From Cyanobium sp. NIES-981 (lineage in GTDB: Bacteria > Cyanobacteriota > Cyanobacteriia > PCC-6307 > Cyanobiaceae), in contig CAMDEM010000010.1 of the NCBI GenBank assembly GCA_945896675.1, positions 1-64,000 on the forward strand: a stretch of 64,000 nucleotides of DNA, in the 5' to 3' direction. A model generated the notes under the pieces. That model saw nothing but the letters and a program-made list of their open reading frames with translations, was not told the origin of the DNA and ran no database searches. Below, piece after piece: positions 1 to 7,615 of this stretch (position 1 is the first letter of the stretch; every line of letters starts with the position of its first letter). The translations under genes were made by a program, and so were the position numbers.

Positions 1-1430
1 AGCTCGCCGAAATGGGTGGTGGCGATCGTCAGCCGGGCCCGATCGGCCAGGTGCTTGAGCAAGGCAGTAGCCAAGGCCGAACCCTCCACCGGATCGGTGC
101 CTGCCCCCACCTCATCGAGCAAGACCAGGGATGCTCCAGGCCCGGGCACTCCACCGATCTCCGGCAAGGCCTCCAGGATGCGGGCGATGCGGCGAATGTG
201 ACCACTAAAGGTGGAGAGGTTTTGCTGCAGCGACTGCTCGTCGCCGATGTCGGCGAGCACCTGGGCGCACCAGGGAAGGCGCGGCGATCCGGTGCAGGGA
301 AGAAACAAGCCAGCTCGGGCCATCAGCGCCGCGAGCCCAACACTTTTCAAGCCCACGGTTTTACCGCCCGTATTCGGCCCCGTGATCGCCACCACCCGCA
401 GGGATTCGCCCACGCTGATGGTGACCGGCACCACGGGGTGGCCGCCCTCGCGCTTCTGCTGCCACAGCAGCAAGGGGTGCCGCAGATCCTTGAGCTCAAA
501 GCCGGCGCTGGGCCCATTGGATAACTCCGGCCGCACCGCGCCCAACCATTGGCCGTAGCGGGCCCGGGCCAGGGCGAAATCCAGGCGCACCAAAATCGAC
601 TGCAGGAGTTCGAGGGCCTCCCCATCAGCCCCCACAAGGCCACTCAGTTGGCGGAGCACCTCCAGCTCCAGGTCGCGCTCTTTGCCCTCCAGCTCGCGGA
701 TGCGATTACCCAAGGTGATCACCACCTGGGGCTCGACAAACACGGTGTTGCCGGAGGCCGAACTGTCGTGCACCAGGCCAGGTAACTGGCTGGCAGCCCC
801 CGCCCTCACCGCCAATACGGGGCGGCCGTGGCGCTCTGAAACCACGCTGTCCTGCAGCAGGGCGCTGTAGCGACGCACCAGGTCTTGAAGCCGATCGCGC
901 CGCTCCCGCCGTCCCTCCATGAGCTGGCGACGGAGGCCTTCGAGGGGGGCGCTGGCCCGATCGGCGATGCGTCCGCCCTCTTCAAGGCAAAACAGCAGGC
1001 GTTGCTCGAGATCTGGAAGCGTGCGCAAGGCGCTCAGCAAGGCCGTGCACACCGGCCGCAGCTCGGGCTCATCGATGGCGCGCCTTAGCCGCCGCGCCGC
1101 CGCCAGCGTGGTGGCCACATCGAGAAGGGATTCGCCGCCAGCGCAGCCCCCCTTGGCGCAGTGCGCCACCACCCCAGCGATATCGGCAACCCCTTGGAAG
1201 CTCAAGCCCGCCCCCCCGGCCGCCGCCGTCAACCCATCAAGGCCTAGCAGTTCGGTGGTTTCAGCCAGTAGGGCTTGGCTTTGCTCGAGACTCTCGGGCA
1301 GGGGGAGGGCAAGGCATGCCCGTTGGCCCGCCGTGGTGCTGGCGAAGCTGGCCAACTGCTCAGCCAGCCGCGGCCACTCCAACAACCCCAGCGCCTCGGC
1401 CTGAATCGTGGTCACCGCTGGATCGCTCAC
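1..1430 (-). CDS. mutS2: Endonuclease MutS2, N-terminal part (cut by window edge)
   Basis: The minus-strand frame stays open from the GTG at 1430 to the window edge, so about 476 residues are present and the end is missing. The MutS-type ATPase Walker A, GPNTGGKT, lies near residue 350, and the Walker B region LLDEVGAGTDP near residue 435, followed by the THFGEL segment at the edge. The N-terminal part has the MutS2 order of core and clamp helices without a mismatch-recognition domain. MutS2 proteins act in recombination control or ribosome rescue rather than mismatch repair. The C-terminal Smr nuclease domain expected for the family would lie outside the window. The GTG start overlaps the stop of the upstream VOC gene by four bases (GTGA), which indicates translational coupling and fixes the start. 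Confidence 0.93.
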   Translation of the reverse strand, partial: MSDPAVTTIQAEALGLLEWPRLAEQLASFASTTAGQRACLALPLPESLEQSQALLAETTELLGLDGLTAAAGGAGLSFQGVADIAGVVAHCAKGGCAGGESLLDVATTLAAARRLRRAIDEPELRPVCTALLSALRTLPDLEQRLLFCLEEGGRIADRASAPLEGLRRQLMEGRRERRDRLQDLVRRYSALLQDSVVSERHGRPVLAVRAGAASQLPGLVHDSSASGNTVFVEPQVVITLGNRIRELEGKERDLELEVLRQLSGLVGADGEALELLQSILVRLDFALARARYGQWLGAVRPELSNGPSAGFELKDLRHPLLLWQQKREGGHPVVPVTISVGESLRVVAITGPNTGGKTVGLKSVGLAALMARAGLFLPCTGSPRLPWCAQVLADIGDEQSLQQNLSTFSGHIRRIARILEALPEIGGVPGPGASLVLLDEVGAGTDPVEGSALATALLKHLADRARLTIATTHFGE

Positions 1431-1861
1431 CCGAGCTGCGCCGGAATGGACGCCTGGCCCGCCACGTTGGACGGGATGCCTTCTGCAGGCTCGTACAACA
1501 TCTCGAGCCAGTTGCCCTCGGGATCCTGCAGATAAAAACTGGCCGTACCGTCGCGGTGGTCATGGACGGGGCCCACGCTGTGGCCCGTGGCGGTCAGCTG
1601 GGCGTGGATCGCATCCACCTCAGAACGGCACTTGAAATGGAAGGCGAAATGGGGGCCGGCGGCCTTGTAGGCCGGACTCAGCAGGGCCACGCCATCGCCG
1701 GTTTCAGGCGACTGCAGATAGGCCCAATCCTCAGCCTTCCAGGTGAGCCGCAAGCCCAACAACTCATAGAAAGCCACCGCCCGGGGCATGTCTTGCACCC
1801 GCAGCGCCACATGGCCCAGACGGTGGACCGCAGCCGCTGCCATGGGGAGGGGGGGAGTCAT
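1427..1861 (-). CDS. VOC (glyoxalase/dioxygenase) family protein
   Basis: This 144-residue protein has the vicinal-oxygen-chelate fold pattern. It opens with HRLGHVALRVQDM, continues with a AVAFYELLGLRLTW helix-strand, and closes with the DPEGNWLEMLYEP segment that supplies the last metal-binding Glu. The substrate cannot be read from sequence; glyoxalase I-like or dioxygenase-like roles are equally possible. The ATG at 1861 overlaps the upstream HPP gene stop (ATGA), and the stop overlaps the mutS2 GTG, so the gene sits inside a coupled operon. An alternative ATG lies six codons downstream at 1843. Confidence 0.85.
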   Translation of the reverse strand: MTPPLPMAAAAVHRLGHVALRVQDMPRAVAFYELLGLRLTWKAEDWAYLQSPETGDGVALLSPAYKAAGPHFAFHFKCRSEVDAIHAQLTATGHSVGPVHDHRDGTASFYLQDPEGNWLEMLYEPAEGIPSNVAGQASIPAQLG

Positions 1862-2838
1862 GAACTCAATTCTCGGGCACCGGACCTCGGGAACCAGGCT
1901 TCGGTGGTGGACACCACCGCCACCAAACAAGCCATGCCGGTGAGGGCCTGCCAGGGATAGGCCGCATTGGGATGGGTGGTCACAAAAGGAAGCAAGGCCA
2001 AGCCAAGGCAGGGGGGACAGGTCAGGCGCGCCAGGTGCAGCAAGCCCAAGGTGATCAGCACGGCCAAAAAGGCGGCCCAGGGCTCCACGCCGAAGGCCGC
2101 CACCAGGCCATTGCCGGCCCAAGCTGCCCCGGTTCCCACCACCATCATCGCGCCGCCGCGGCCTAGCCACGGGCTGTGGTGGGGCAAGGCGAGCATGTCG
2201 TAAGCGATCACCAGCAACGGAGGAAACAGCACCAACGGCGAATCCCAGACCTTCACAAACACCAGCCCAAGGGCAAGGAACACCGCTAGGGCCCCAGCCC
2301 AGCGCCGCAAGGGCACCGTGGGGGTCATCGCAAAACTCGACTCAATCCGATCCAGGACCGTAGGGGAATCCTCCGCATTGGGGGAGCTGGCTATGGGGGC
2401 TGGCGCCAGTCGCCGGGCGCGCCATTGGGAGAGCAGGGCCAGGCCACCGGTGCCCACCAGGATCGAAACCGGATAGGCCCAATCGTGAATTCCTAGGGCT
2501 AGGGGCAAAACGCCGGCGGAAATCGCTGGCACGATCGGCGAGCGCAGGCCGCGGATGATCAGCAGGCAACCCACCACATCCAGGCCCAGCGACAGCGGGC
2601 CATAGGGCAACGAGCGGGTGATCGCCACCCCAAGCAAGGCCGTCAGAAAAGGGGTCAGCATCAGCAGGCGGGGCGACGTCGCCCACGGACCCTTGGGGTC
2701 GGTGAAGATCACCCAGGCCAGGGCCCCCAGCTCGGGGAAGAGCACGTAGGCCTGGCCTGTGGCCTTCGCGATTGCCGTGATCAAGCCAATGAAGACCGCC
2801 GTGGCCAAAGCCCATGTCAGGTGTTGCCTAGGGCCCAT
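1858..2838 (-). CDS. HPP family integral membrane protein
   Basis: The roughly 326-residue product is strongly hydrophobic, with about eight predicted membrane segments arranged as two similar halves. The first half has LFPELGALAWVIF and later SPIVPAISAGVLPLALGI. The second half has LFPPLLVIAYDML and CPPCLGLALLPFV. These matching PP/LP elements resemble the HPP family, some of whose cyanobacterial members have been linked to nitrite transport. Transport of a small anion is an inference only. I chose the ATG at 2838, 14 bases after hemB. A GTG at 2871, overlapping hemB, would add 11 residues. The gene ends in an ATGA overlap with the VOC gene. Confidence 0.78.
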   Translation of the reverse strand: MGPRQHLTWALATAVFIGLITAIAKATGQAYVLFPELGALAWVIFTDPKGPWATSPRLLMLTPFLTALLGVAITRSLPYGPLSLGLDVVGCLLIIRGLRSPIVPAISAGVLPLALGIHDWAYPVSILVGTGGLALLSQWRARRLAPAPIASSPNAEDSPTVLDRIESSFAMTPTVPLRRWAGALAVFLALGLVFVKVWDSPLVLFPPLLVIAYDMLALPHHSPWLGRGGAMMVVGTGAAWAGNGLVAAFGVEPWAAFLAVLITLGLLHLARLTCPPCLGLALLPFVTTHPNAAYPWQALTGMACLVAVVSTTEAWFPRSGARELSS

Positions 2839-2852
2839 CACCCCTGCACTGC

Positions 2853-3854
2853 TCAACGTTCCCCGAGCCACTGGGCCGCGTCACAGGCGTGGTACGTGAG
2901 GATCAGATCCGCCCCGGCCCGCTTGAAACAGAGCAGGGTTTCGAGCACCACGGCCCGCTCATCGATCCAGCCCTTCTCGGCAGCAGCCTTGACCATCGCG
3001 TATTCGCCGCTCACGTTGTAAGCCGCAATCGGCAGCTCACTTTCAGCACGCAGGCGATAAATGATGTCGAGGTAGGCCAAGCCTGGTTTCACCATCATGA
3101 TGTCGGCCCCTTCGGTTTCATCGAGCTGGGCCTCGGTGATGGCTTCCCGGCCATTGGCCGGATCCATTTGGTAGGTGCTCTTGTCCTTGGGGATTGGCTT
3201 CGTGGCTAGCGCCCGGGGTGCCGAATCCAGGGCTTCGCGGAAGGGGCCGTAGTAGGCGGAGGCGTATTTAGCCGTGTAACTAATGATCCCTACATGCTCA
3301 AAGCCTTCCTCATCGAGGGCTTCGCGGATGGAACCAACGCGCCCGTCCATCATGTCGCTCGGACCAATCAAATCCGCACCGGCCCTGGCCTGGGCAATGG
3401 CCTGCTTGCAAAGCAGCGCCACGGTTTCATCGTTGAGCACCACCCCCTCCTCACTGACGATGCCGTCATGGCCATCACAGGAGTAGGGATCCAGGGCGAC
3501 GTCGGTCATGATCGCCATCTCCGGATGCACCTCCTTGAGCCGGCGAATGGCCCGGGGGATCAGGCCACCTTCGTTAAAGCACTCGGCGCCATCTTCCGTT
3601 TTGAGCCCATCGGCCACCTTGGGGAAGAGCACCACACAGCGGATGCCGAGGGCCCAGGCCCGGCCCACTTCCTGCACCAAGCCCTCCAGGCTCCAGCGTT
3701 GGCAACCGGGCATGGCCCCAATGGGCTCGTTGGTGACCCCCTCATGGACAAAGAGGGGATAGATGAAATCAGCGGGGGTGAGCTGGTTCTCGCGCACCAT
3801 CGCGCGTAACGCCGGGGTGCGGCGCAAACGACGGGGGCGGTACGAGAGCTCCAT
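2853..3854 (-). CDS. hemB: Porphobilinogen synthase (delta-aminolevulinic acid dehydratase)
   Basis: HemB condenses two 5-aminolevulinate molecules to porphobilinogen, feeding heme, chlorophyll and bilin synthesis. The 333 residues match the family length. The active-site lysines lie in KDKSTYQMDPANGREA and MVKPGLAYLD, the second being the Schiff-base lysine. The metal loop ALDPYSCDGHDGIV is aspartate-rich rather than a three-cysteine zinc site, the form known from plants and cyanobacteria that use magnesium. The ATG at 3854 begins MELSYRPRRLRR, a common N-terminus in this family. It is followed on the same strand by the HPP, VOC and mutS2 genes. Confidence 0.97.
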   Translation of the reverse strand: MELSYRPRRLRRTPALRAMVRENQLTPADFIYPLFVHEGVTNEPIGAMPGCQRWSLEGLVQEVGRAWALGIRCVVLFPKVADGLKTEDGAECFNEGGLIPRAIRRLKEVHPEMAIMTDVALDPYSCDGHDGIVSEEGVVLNDETVALLCKQAIAQARAGADLIGPSDMMDGRVGSIREALDEEGFEHVGIISYTAKYASAYYGPFREALDSAPRALATKPIPKDKSTYQMDPANGREAITEAQLDETEGADIMMVKPGLAYLDIIYRLRAESELPIAAYNVSGEYAMVKAAAEKGWIDERAVVLETLLCFKRAGADLILTYHACDAAQWLGER

Positions 3855-3919
3855 GACTGCTAAAAAGCTGGCTGAATCCTAGGCAGTGCCCCACTCAGGC
3901 CTTGCCAGGTAAAGGGCCG

Positions 3920-4876
3920 CTACAGCCGCGCAGCGTCCATCCAATCGGCGCGGGGATCCTGGCTGCGCACGGTGCGCCATTGCTCAAGGAGTTGGCGTTC
4001 CTGGTCGCTCAGCACATCGGGGATCTTGATCACAGGAGTGAGCAACAAATCGCCCCTGCCCCCCTTCAGGGGCCAGCCCTTGCCCTTTAAGCGCAAGCTC
4101 CTGCCCAGGGGCATGCCTGCTGGCACCTGCACAGTGGCCACCCCATCCGGGGTCGCCACCCGCACCTCACCTCCAAGGGCCACTTCATCGAAGGCCAGGG
4201 GGAGGTCGGCGCGCAGCTGGTCGCCGTCCAGCTTCCAAACGGGGTGATCCTGCAACTGAAGATTGAGGTACAGATCGCCGCGGCGCCCCGTACCCGGCTG
4301 CAGATTGCCCTTGCCCTTCAGTCGCAGACGGCTGCCGCTTTTAACCCCAGGGGGTATGCGCACCTGCACCCGCTCGTCGTTCACAGCCAGGGTGCGTTCG
4401 CAACCATGGAAAGCATCGGCAAAGCTGAGGCTGATCGTGGCCTCAGCATCAAGATTCACCGGCGCCTGCCGTCCGCCAGGAAAACCCGAACCAAATCCAC
4501 CAAAGCCACTTGGCGCCCCGTAACTCCCAGGCCCACCAAAGCCAGCGCCACCCCCACCCATACGTCCCAGGAGGTCGTTGATGAAGTCGTCGAAATTGCC
4601 GTAATTGGCGCTATCCCCATCAGCGCTAGTAGCCCGGCCAGCCTGATTCCAGTACTGGCCGAATTGCTCATAGCGGGCCCGCTTGTCGGGATCGGAGAGC
4701 ACCTCATAGGCCTCGCTCACCTCCTTGAACTTGGCCTCTGCCCCCGCATCGCCGGGGTTCACATCCGGGTGGTGCTGGCGGGCAAGCTTGCGAAAAGCCC
4801 GCTTAATCGCGTCATTGTCGGCCCCGCGATCAACGCCCAGCACCTTGAAGTAATCGCGGTAGCCGTTGGCGCTCAT
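3920..4876 (-). CDS. DnaJ/CbpA-type co-chaperone (no zinc finger)
   Basis: This is a J-domain co-chaperone that would stimulate a DnaK Hsp70. The J domain occupies roughly residues 6-72 with the HPD triad in LARQHHPDVNPG. A Gly/Phe-rich stretch (about residues 95-140) follows, then two C-terminal beta-barrel substrate-binding domains containing two RLRLKGKG repeats. The Cys-rich zinc-finger domain of classical DnaJ is absent, so it is a class II (CbpA-like) protein of about 318 residues. The ATG at 4876 is preferred because AGGGAAA stands just upstream. An in-frame ATG at 4891 would add five residues. Confidence 0.92.
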   Translation of the reverse strand: MSANGYRDYFKVLGVDRGADNDAIKRAFRKLARQHHPDVNPGDAGAEAKFKEVSEAYEVLSDPDKRARYEQFGQYWNQAGRATSADGDSANYGNFDDFINDLLGRMGGGGAGFGGPGSYGAPSGFGGFGSGFPGGRQAPVNLDAEATISLSFADAFHGCERTLAVNDERVQVRIPPGVKSGSRLRLKGKGNLQPGTGRRGDLYLNLQLQDHPVWKLDGDQLRADLPLAFDEVALGGEVRVATPDGVATVQVPAGMPLGRSLRLKGKGWPLKGGRGDLLLTPVIKIPDVLSDQERQLLEQWRTVRSQDPRADWMDAARL

Positions 4877-5031
4877 CGTTTCCCTGGGCACGGCATAGAT
4901 CTACTTTCTCAGGTTCATGGGCTGCTTTGCAGGGTGGGCAAAGGGCGGAAGCCCGAACGCGAGGCGGTTTGCGGACAATTCCCTGACCAGCCTGGAAATC
5001 CCCCTACGGTCAAAGTGGTTTTTCAGCACCC

Positions 5032-5484
5032 ATGGCACCGATTGGCTCCCTGCGCTCCGGCCTCCTGATTGCCCTCAGCACGGTGTTACTGAGCGTTGTC
5101 AGCACCGGCGGAAGCAGTGGGGCTCGCGGCGCCGCCTTCCTCCAGGAAGCACCTGGGGGCCACGGGGCCATCCCGACCGATCCCCTTCCCCCTTCCAACC
5201 CTGGGCAGAAGGCCCTCAGCCTTGAACTCAAAGCCAAAGGCGCCCTCTTCTACGGAGCCTGGTGGTGTCCGGCCTGCCACAAACAAAAAGAGTTGTTCGG
5301 CGAGGCAGGCTCCACGACCCTTCCCTATGTGGAGTGCGACAAAACTGAAGCCGGACGCCAACGCTGCAAAGCAGCAGAGATCAAGGCCTATCCCACCTGG
5401 GTCATGAAAGACAAATCCAGACTGGTTGGCGTACAGAGCCTCGAAGAGCTCAAAACCTGGCTGGACTCTCCAGGTAGCAACTAA
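5032..5484 (+). CDS. Exported thioredoxin-like protein with WCPAC motif
   Basis: The 150-residue protein has a hydrophobic N-terminal signal segment (about residues 10-25), a Pro/Gly-rich linker and then a thioredoxin-like domain. The redox motif CPAC spans residues 79-82 in FYGAWWCPACHKQK, and the cis-proline region is in IKAYPTWVM. This domain closely resembles the periplasmic/lumenal thioredoxin domain fused to cyanobacterial and plant vitamin K epoxide reductases, but here it stands alone without the four-helix VKOR part. A role in disulfide exchange in the thylakoid lumen or periplasm is inferred. The ATG at 5032 gives a sensible signal peptide. Confidence 0.85.
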   Translation: MAPIGSLRSGLLIALSTVLLSVVSTGGSSGARGAAFLQEAPGGHGAIPTDPLPPSNPGQKALSLELKAKGALFYGAWWCPACHKQKELFGEAGSTTLPYVECDKTEAGRQRCKAAEIKAYPTWVMKDKSRLVGVQSLEELKTWLDSPGSN

Positions 5485-5518
5485 CAAGCCACCGCATCAA
5501 CTGGGTTGCCTGGCCCTT

Positions 5519-5698
5519 GTGCTTTTCGGGGCAACGCTCAGTAGTTGGCGTTGGCGCTATTGGCGCCAGCTCTCGATGCTCCAGGGCGCAGCCATCGGTG
5601 GCTCTGCAGGAACCCTGATTGGCTATGCCATCGGCAAGGCGCGACGCCCAGGAGTGCGTGGCTCTAAACAGCCATGCCCGAAGCCGGAAGATCTTTAA
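5519..5698 (+). CDS. Possible small membrane protein downstream of the thioredoxin-like gene
   Basis: A short frame just after the thioredoxin-like gene encodes a hydrophobic stretch (LFGATLSSW), then a Gly-rich membrane-like segment (AAIGGSAGTLIGYAIGKARR) and a basic tail. I recognise no family. The start is uncertain: GTG at 5519 gives 59 residues, and ATG at 5576 gives about 40. There is no clear ribosome-binding site, so the coding status is doubtful. Confidence 0.35.
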   Translation: MLFGATLSSWRWRYWRQLSMLQGAAIGGSAGTLIGYAIGKARRPGVRGSKQPCPKPEDL

Positions 5699-5788
5699 TC
5701 CGCGGGCAAGAGCTATTCAGGATTTCCCTGGCCTCCTCTAATTTTTCAGATTCGAAGCTGGCCAGCTACTGGTTAGAACCGCGATCCC

Positions 5789-6028
5789 TCAATAATTCTT
5801 GGCATCACTGAGGGTTCGGCTGGTGGCTAGCCACTGATGTTCGATCCTGGTGACACAAAGCCTCCGCTCCGCGTGCTCTGCCAACCGCTCGGATAGGTAT
5901 TGGAGCCCCAGCGGTGAGATCTCATTGGACAGGCGCCCCGCAAGGGCCTCCAGCGATGCGTGTTCATGGGGAATTCGCATCGGGGCAGTGGCGCTTTCCC
6001 GCACTCTGATGGGATCAAGCAGGTCCAT
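5789..6028 (-). CDS. Small hypothetical protein (79 aa)
   Basis: The 79-residue frame runs from ATG 6028 to TGA 5789. It has a plausible amphipathic helical core (LEALAGRLSNEISPLG followed by LQYLSERLAEHAERRL) and mixed codon use unlike a simple antisense shadow. No catalytic motif, membrane segment or known family is apparent, and no strong ribosome-binding site precedes the ATG. It lies at the left edge of the gene-poor islet that runs to 7.6 kb, so an orphan or recently acquired gene is possible. Confidence 0.5.
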   Translation of the reverse strand: MDLLDPIRVRESATAPMRIPHEHASLEALAGRLSNEISPLGLQYLSERLAEHAERRLCVTRIEHQWLATSRTLSDAKNY

Positions 6029-6058
6029 GGCGCAATGCAGCGGATCTAAGGCACGCGC

Positions 6059-6295
6059 CTAGCGCCCAAGGGTCAGGCGGTTGATGCGGTTGAGGCGGCT
6101 GTTCTGGGTCCCTTGGTTTGCGTCCTGCCCAGCCTGACGTTTCGACCCAGACTGGGTTGACCTGGCCGGCCCTCCTGTGGTGCGCGTGGGCTGGATGCCA
6201 TGCACCCGGACCGCATGCACATGCAGCGCCACCACACTTCCCACCAGGGCCACCAGGGCCAAAGCGATGCGACGGTTGCCGGAAGATGCGCCCAT
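6059..6295 (-). CDS. Small single-span membrane protein with basic tail (hypothetical)
   Basis: From the ATG at 6295 this frame gives 78 residues: a short charged start, one hydrophobic segment (ALALVALVGSVVALHVHAV) and a long hydrophilic tail rich in Arg, Gln, Thr and Asn. No family is recognised. The same architecture, one N-terminal membrane segment plus a basic tail, recurs in the plus-strand frame at 7332-7520. The frame remains open further upstream to 6394, but that extension reads like non-coding sequence, so I took the ATG in front of the hydrophobic segment. Confidence 0.4.
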   Translation of the reverse strand: MGASSGNRRIALALVALVGSVVALHVHAVRVHGIQPTRTTGGPARSTQSGSKRQAGQDANQGTQNSRLNRINRLTLGR

Positions 6296-7062
6296 CACCC
6301 CATCATCAGGCCTAACGCTCCTGGGGCGGGCACGGCTGAACTGGATTGCCCACAACTGGCCCTGGGCTGGGATCGGAGACCTTCCCACGCCCAAAGGACA
6401 TCCATCTCAACGACAACAGATCTAAATCGACAGATCGTCTACGTATCGGCACGAGCTTCACCCACGTTCCTGAACTCCCCCAGCCTGGAGCCGCCCAGAA
6501 GGAGTGGTCCAGGGGCCCGCACAAACGCTGCAGCCCTCAGCTCGCTGAGGTCCTATCTCCCATCAAAAAATCACGCTTTCCAATCGGAACACCGTTGCTG
6601 CGGAGAATCGCGTAGGCGACCGTGACATGGAGGCCCCCTCCAAAACATGGTGCTGCTGATGCGCTGAATCAGGCCGTCGCTAGCGGCGAGGCCGCCATGG
6701 TGGAACTACCTCCCAGCCCCGCCCTCGTTGGTGGACTTGGCGGTTCCCGACCAGATGCCTCACGGCACGGCGGGTAGGGCAGGCACCTCACCTGCCCTCA
6801 CTCTTGCTTCCAAATGCAGTTACCGCGCCCGTAGCTGATCTGCAGCATCTGCGCCCACGATCAGCGACAAGCACAATTAGCGCTCAAAAAACTACAAAAC
6901 AAGCTGGAGACTCAGATATCCCCAATTGACCTAACCCCATGTGCATGGATTTAGGCGCTGCAATGCAGCAGCATGCATCCAAATCCCAGGCCCTGCAGTT
7001 TTTTCAGGCATTGCGCATAAACGCATATGTGGGACACTATCGCTACAGATCTGAGCAATTCC
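6296..7062. other. Gene-poor stretch, no supported gene
   Basis: About 770 bases hold no frame that I can support on either strand; the open frames present lack any protein-like composition. Base composition is visibly less GC-rich than the flanking genes, particularly around 6840-7060, where A-rich runs occur. A perfect 7-bp hairpin (GGGCAGG/CCTGCCC, 7-base loop) lies at 6777-6797 but is not followed by a T-tract. The stretch ends just before the interrupted ribbon-helix-helix-like frame. Confidence 0.6.
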
Positions 7063-7275
7063 ATGCCAGTTGAACGCCTCAATGTTGCCCCAGGCAAGGC
7101 AGTCCTAACTGCTGTGAACTACAGCACGCGAAAACCCCAGCGGGTCACCATCACCGTGCCCTAGCGGGTCTACGCAGCGTTGTTGCAAGAAAGCGATTAC
7201 CAAGGACGGTCCCTTTCGAATTTGGCCAGCGTCTGGCTCGAGCAACAAACCCTCAAGACTGGGCAAGCGATTTAA
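7063..7275 (+). pseudogene. Ribbon-helix-helix (CopG/Arc-like) protein interrupted by an in-frame TAG
   Basis: Starting at ATG 7063 the frame reads 33 codons, meets TAG at 7162-7164, and continues in the same frame for 36 more codons to TAA at 7273-7275. Around the stop the reading is RVTITVP-stop-RVYAALLQESDYQGR, then SLSNLASVWLEQQ. This is the layout of a ribbon-helix-helix DNA-binding domain: a basic beta strand, helix A, a turn and helix B. The stop falls at the strand-helix junction, so neither half alone would fold. The rest of the frame is intact, so the lesion is a single base change from a sense codon (CAG, GAG, AAG or TGG, for example). Such proteins are often antitoxins or small repressors; no toxin partner was found next to it. 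Confidence 0.65.
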
Positions 7276-7297
7276 ATTCAATATCGCTTGGACAGCT

Positions 7298-7318
7298 GAT
7301 CCCATGCCGTCTGGGATC
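7298..7318. other. Perfect 7-bp hairpin
   Basis: GATCCCA and TGGGATC form a perfect stem around a 7-base loop between the interrupted RHH frame and the next small frame. No T-tract follows on either strand, so it is not a classical terminator. It may act on the RNA of either neighbour. Confidence 0.4.
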
Positions 7319-7331
7319 CCTTCATCACGCC

Positions 7332-7520
7332 ATGGCTCCCTACGCAAACGCCCTGGCCATCTCCCTACTGGCACTCGCGCTGATCGTTCTGGGCCTAAAG
7401 GACCAACGGTCTGAGAACCAGCCACCACGAGCAACCACCAGCACTCGGGCAGCACCAACCCAGAGCAAACCTCGACGGCCTGTGGTGACGCAAAACCGGC
7501 GGGAATTCAGCAAGTTCTAG
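7332..7520 (+). CDS. Small single-span membrane protein with basic tail (hypothetical)
   Basis: This 62-residue frame has one hydrophobic segment near the N-terminus (ALAISLLALALIVLGL) followed by a hydrophilic tail rich in Pro, Arg, Thr and Gln ending in RREFSKF. No family is recognised. It lies about 56 bases after the interrupted RHH frame and shares its architecture, though not its sequence, with the minus-strand frame at 6059-6295. No obvious ribosome-binding site precedes the ATG. Confidence 0.4.
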   Translation: MAPYANALAISLLALALIVLGLKDQRSENQPPRATTSTRAAPTQSKPRRPVVTQNRREFSKF

Positions 7521-7615
7521 GCGCCAAGGTGGAGGGCGCTTGGGGCTTTGGGTTTCGGGTTTAGGGGTTGGATTGTTTGACTTAAGGTTTCGGTCTTGAC
7601 TCGGAACTTCCTCCC

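Noticed and set aside
1-1430. mutS2 considered as a pseudogene because it has no stop in the window
   Set aside because: The frame is continuous and motifs intact; it simply runs off the left edge.
7162-7164. TAG as a pyrrolysine codon
   Set aside because: No pyl genes or PYLIS context are visible, and cyanobacteria are not known to use pyrrolysine; a point-mutation stop is simpler.
7540-7585. G/T-rich stretch with GGGTTT-like units before the dual phosphatase gene
   Set aside because: Resembles a telomere-like repeat by chance; only a few imperfect copies in a bacterial intergenic region.
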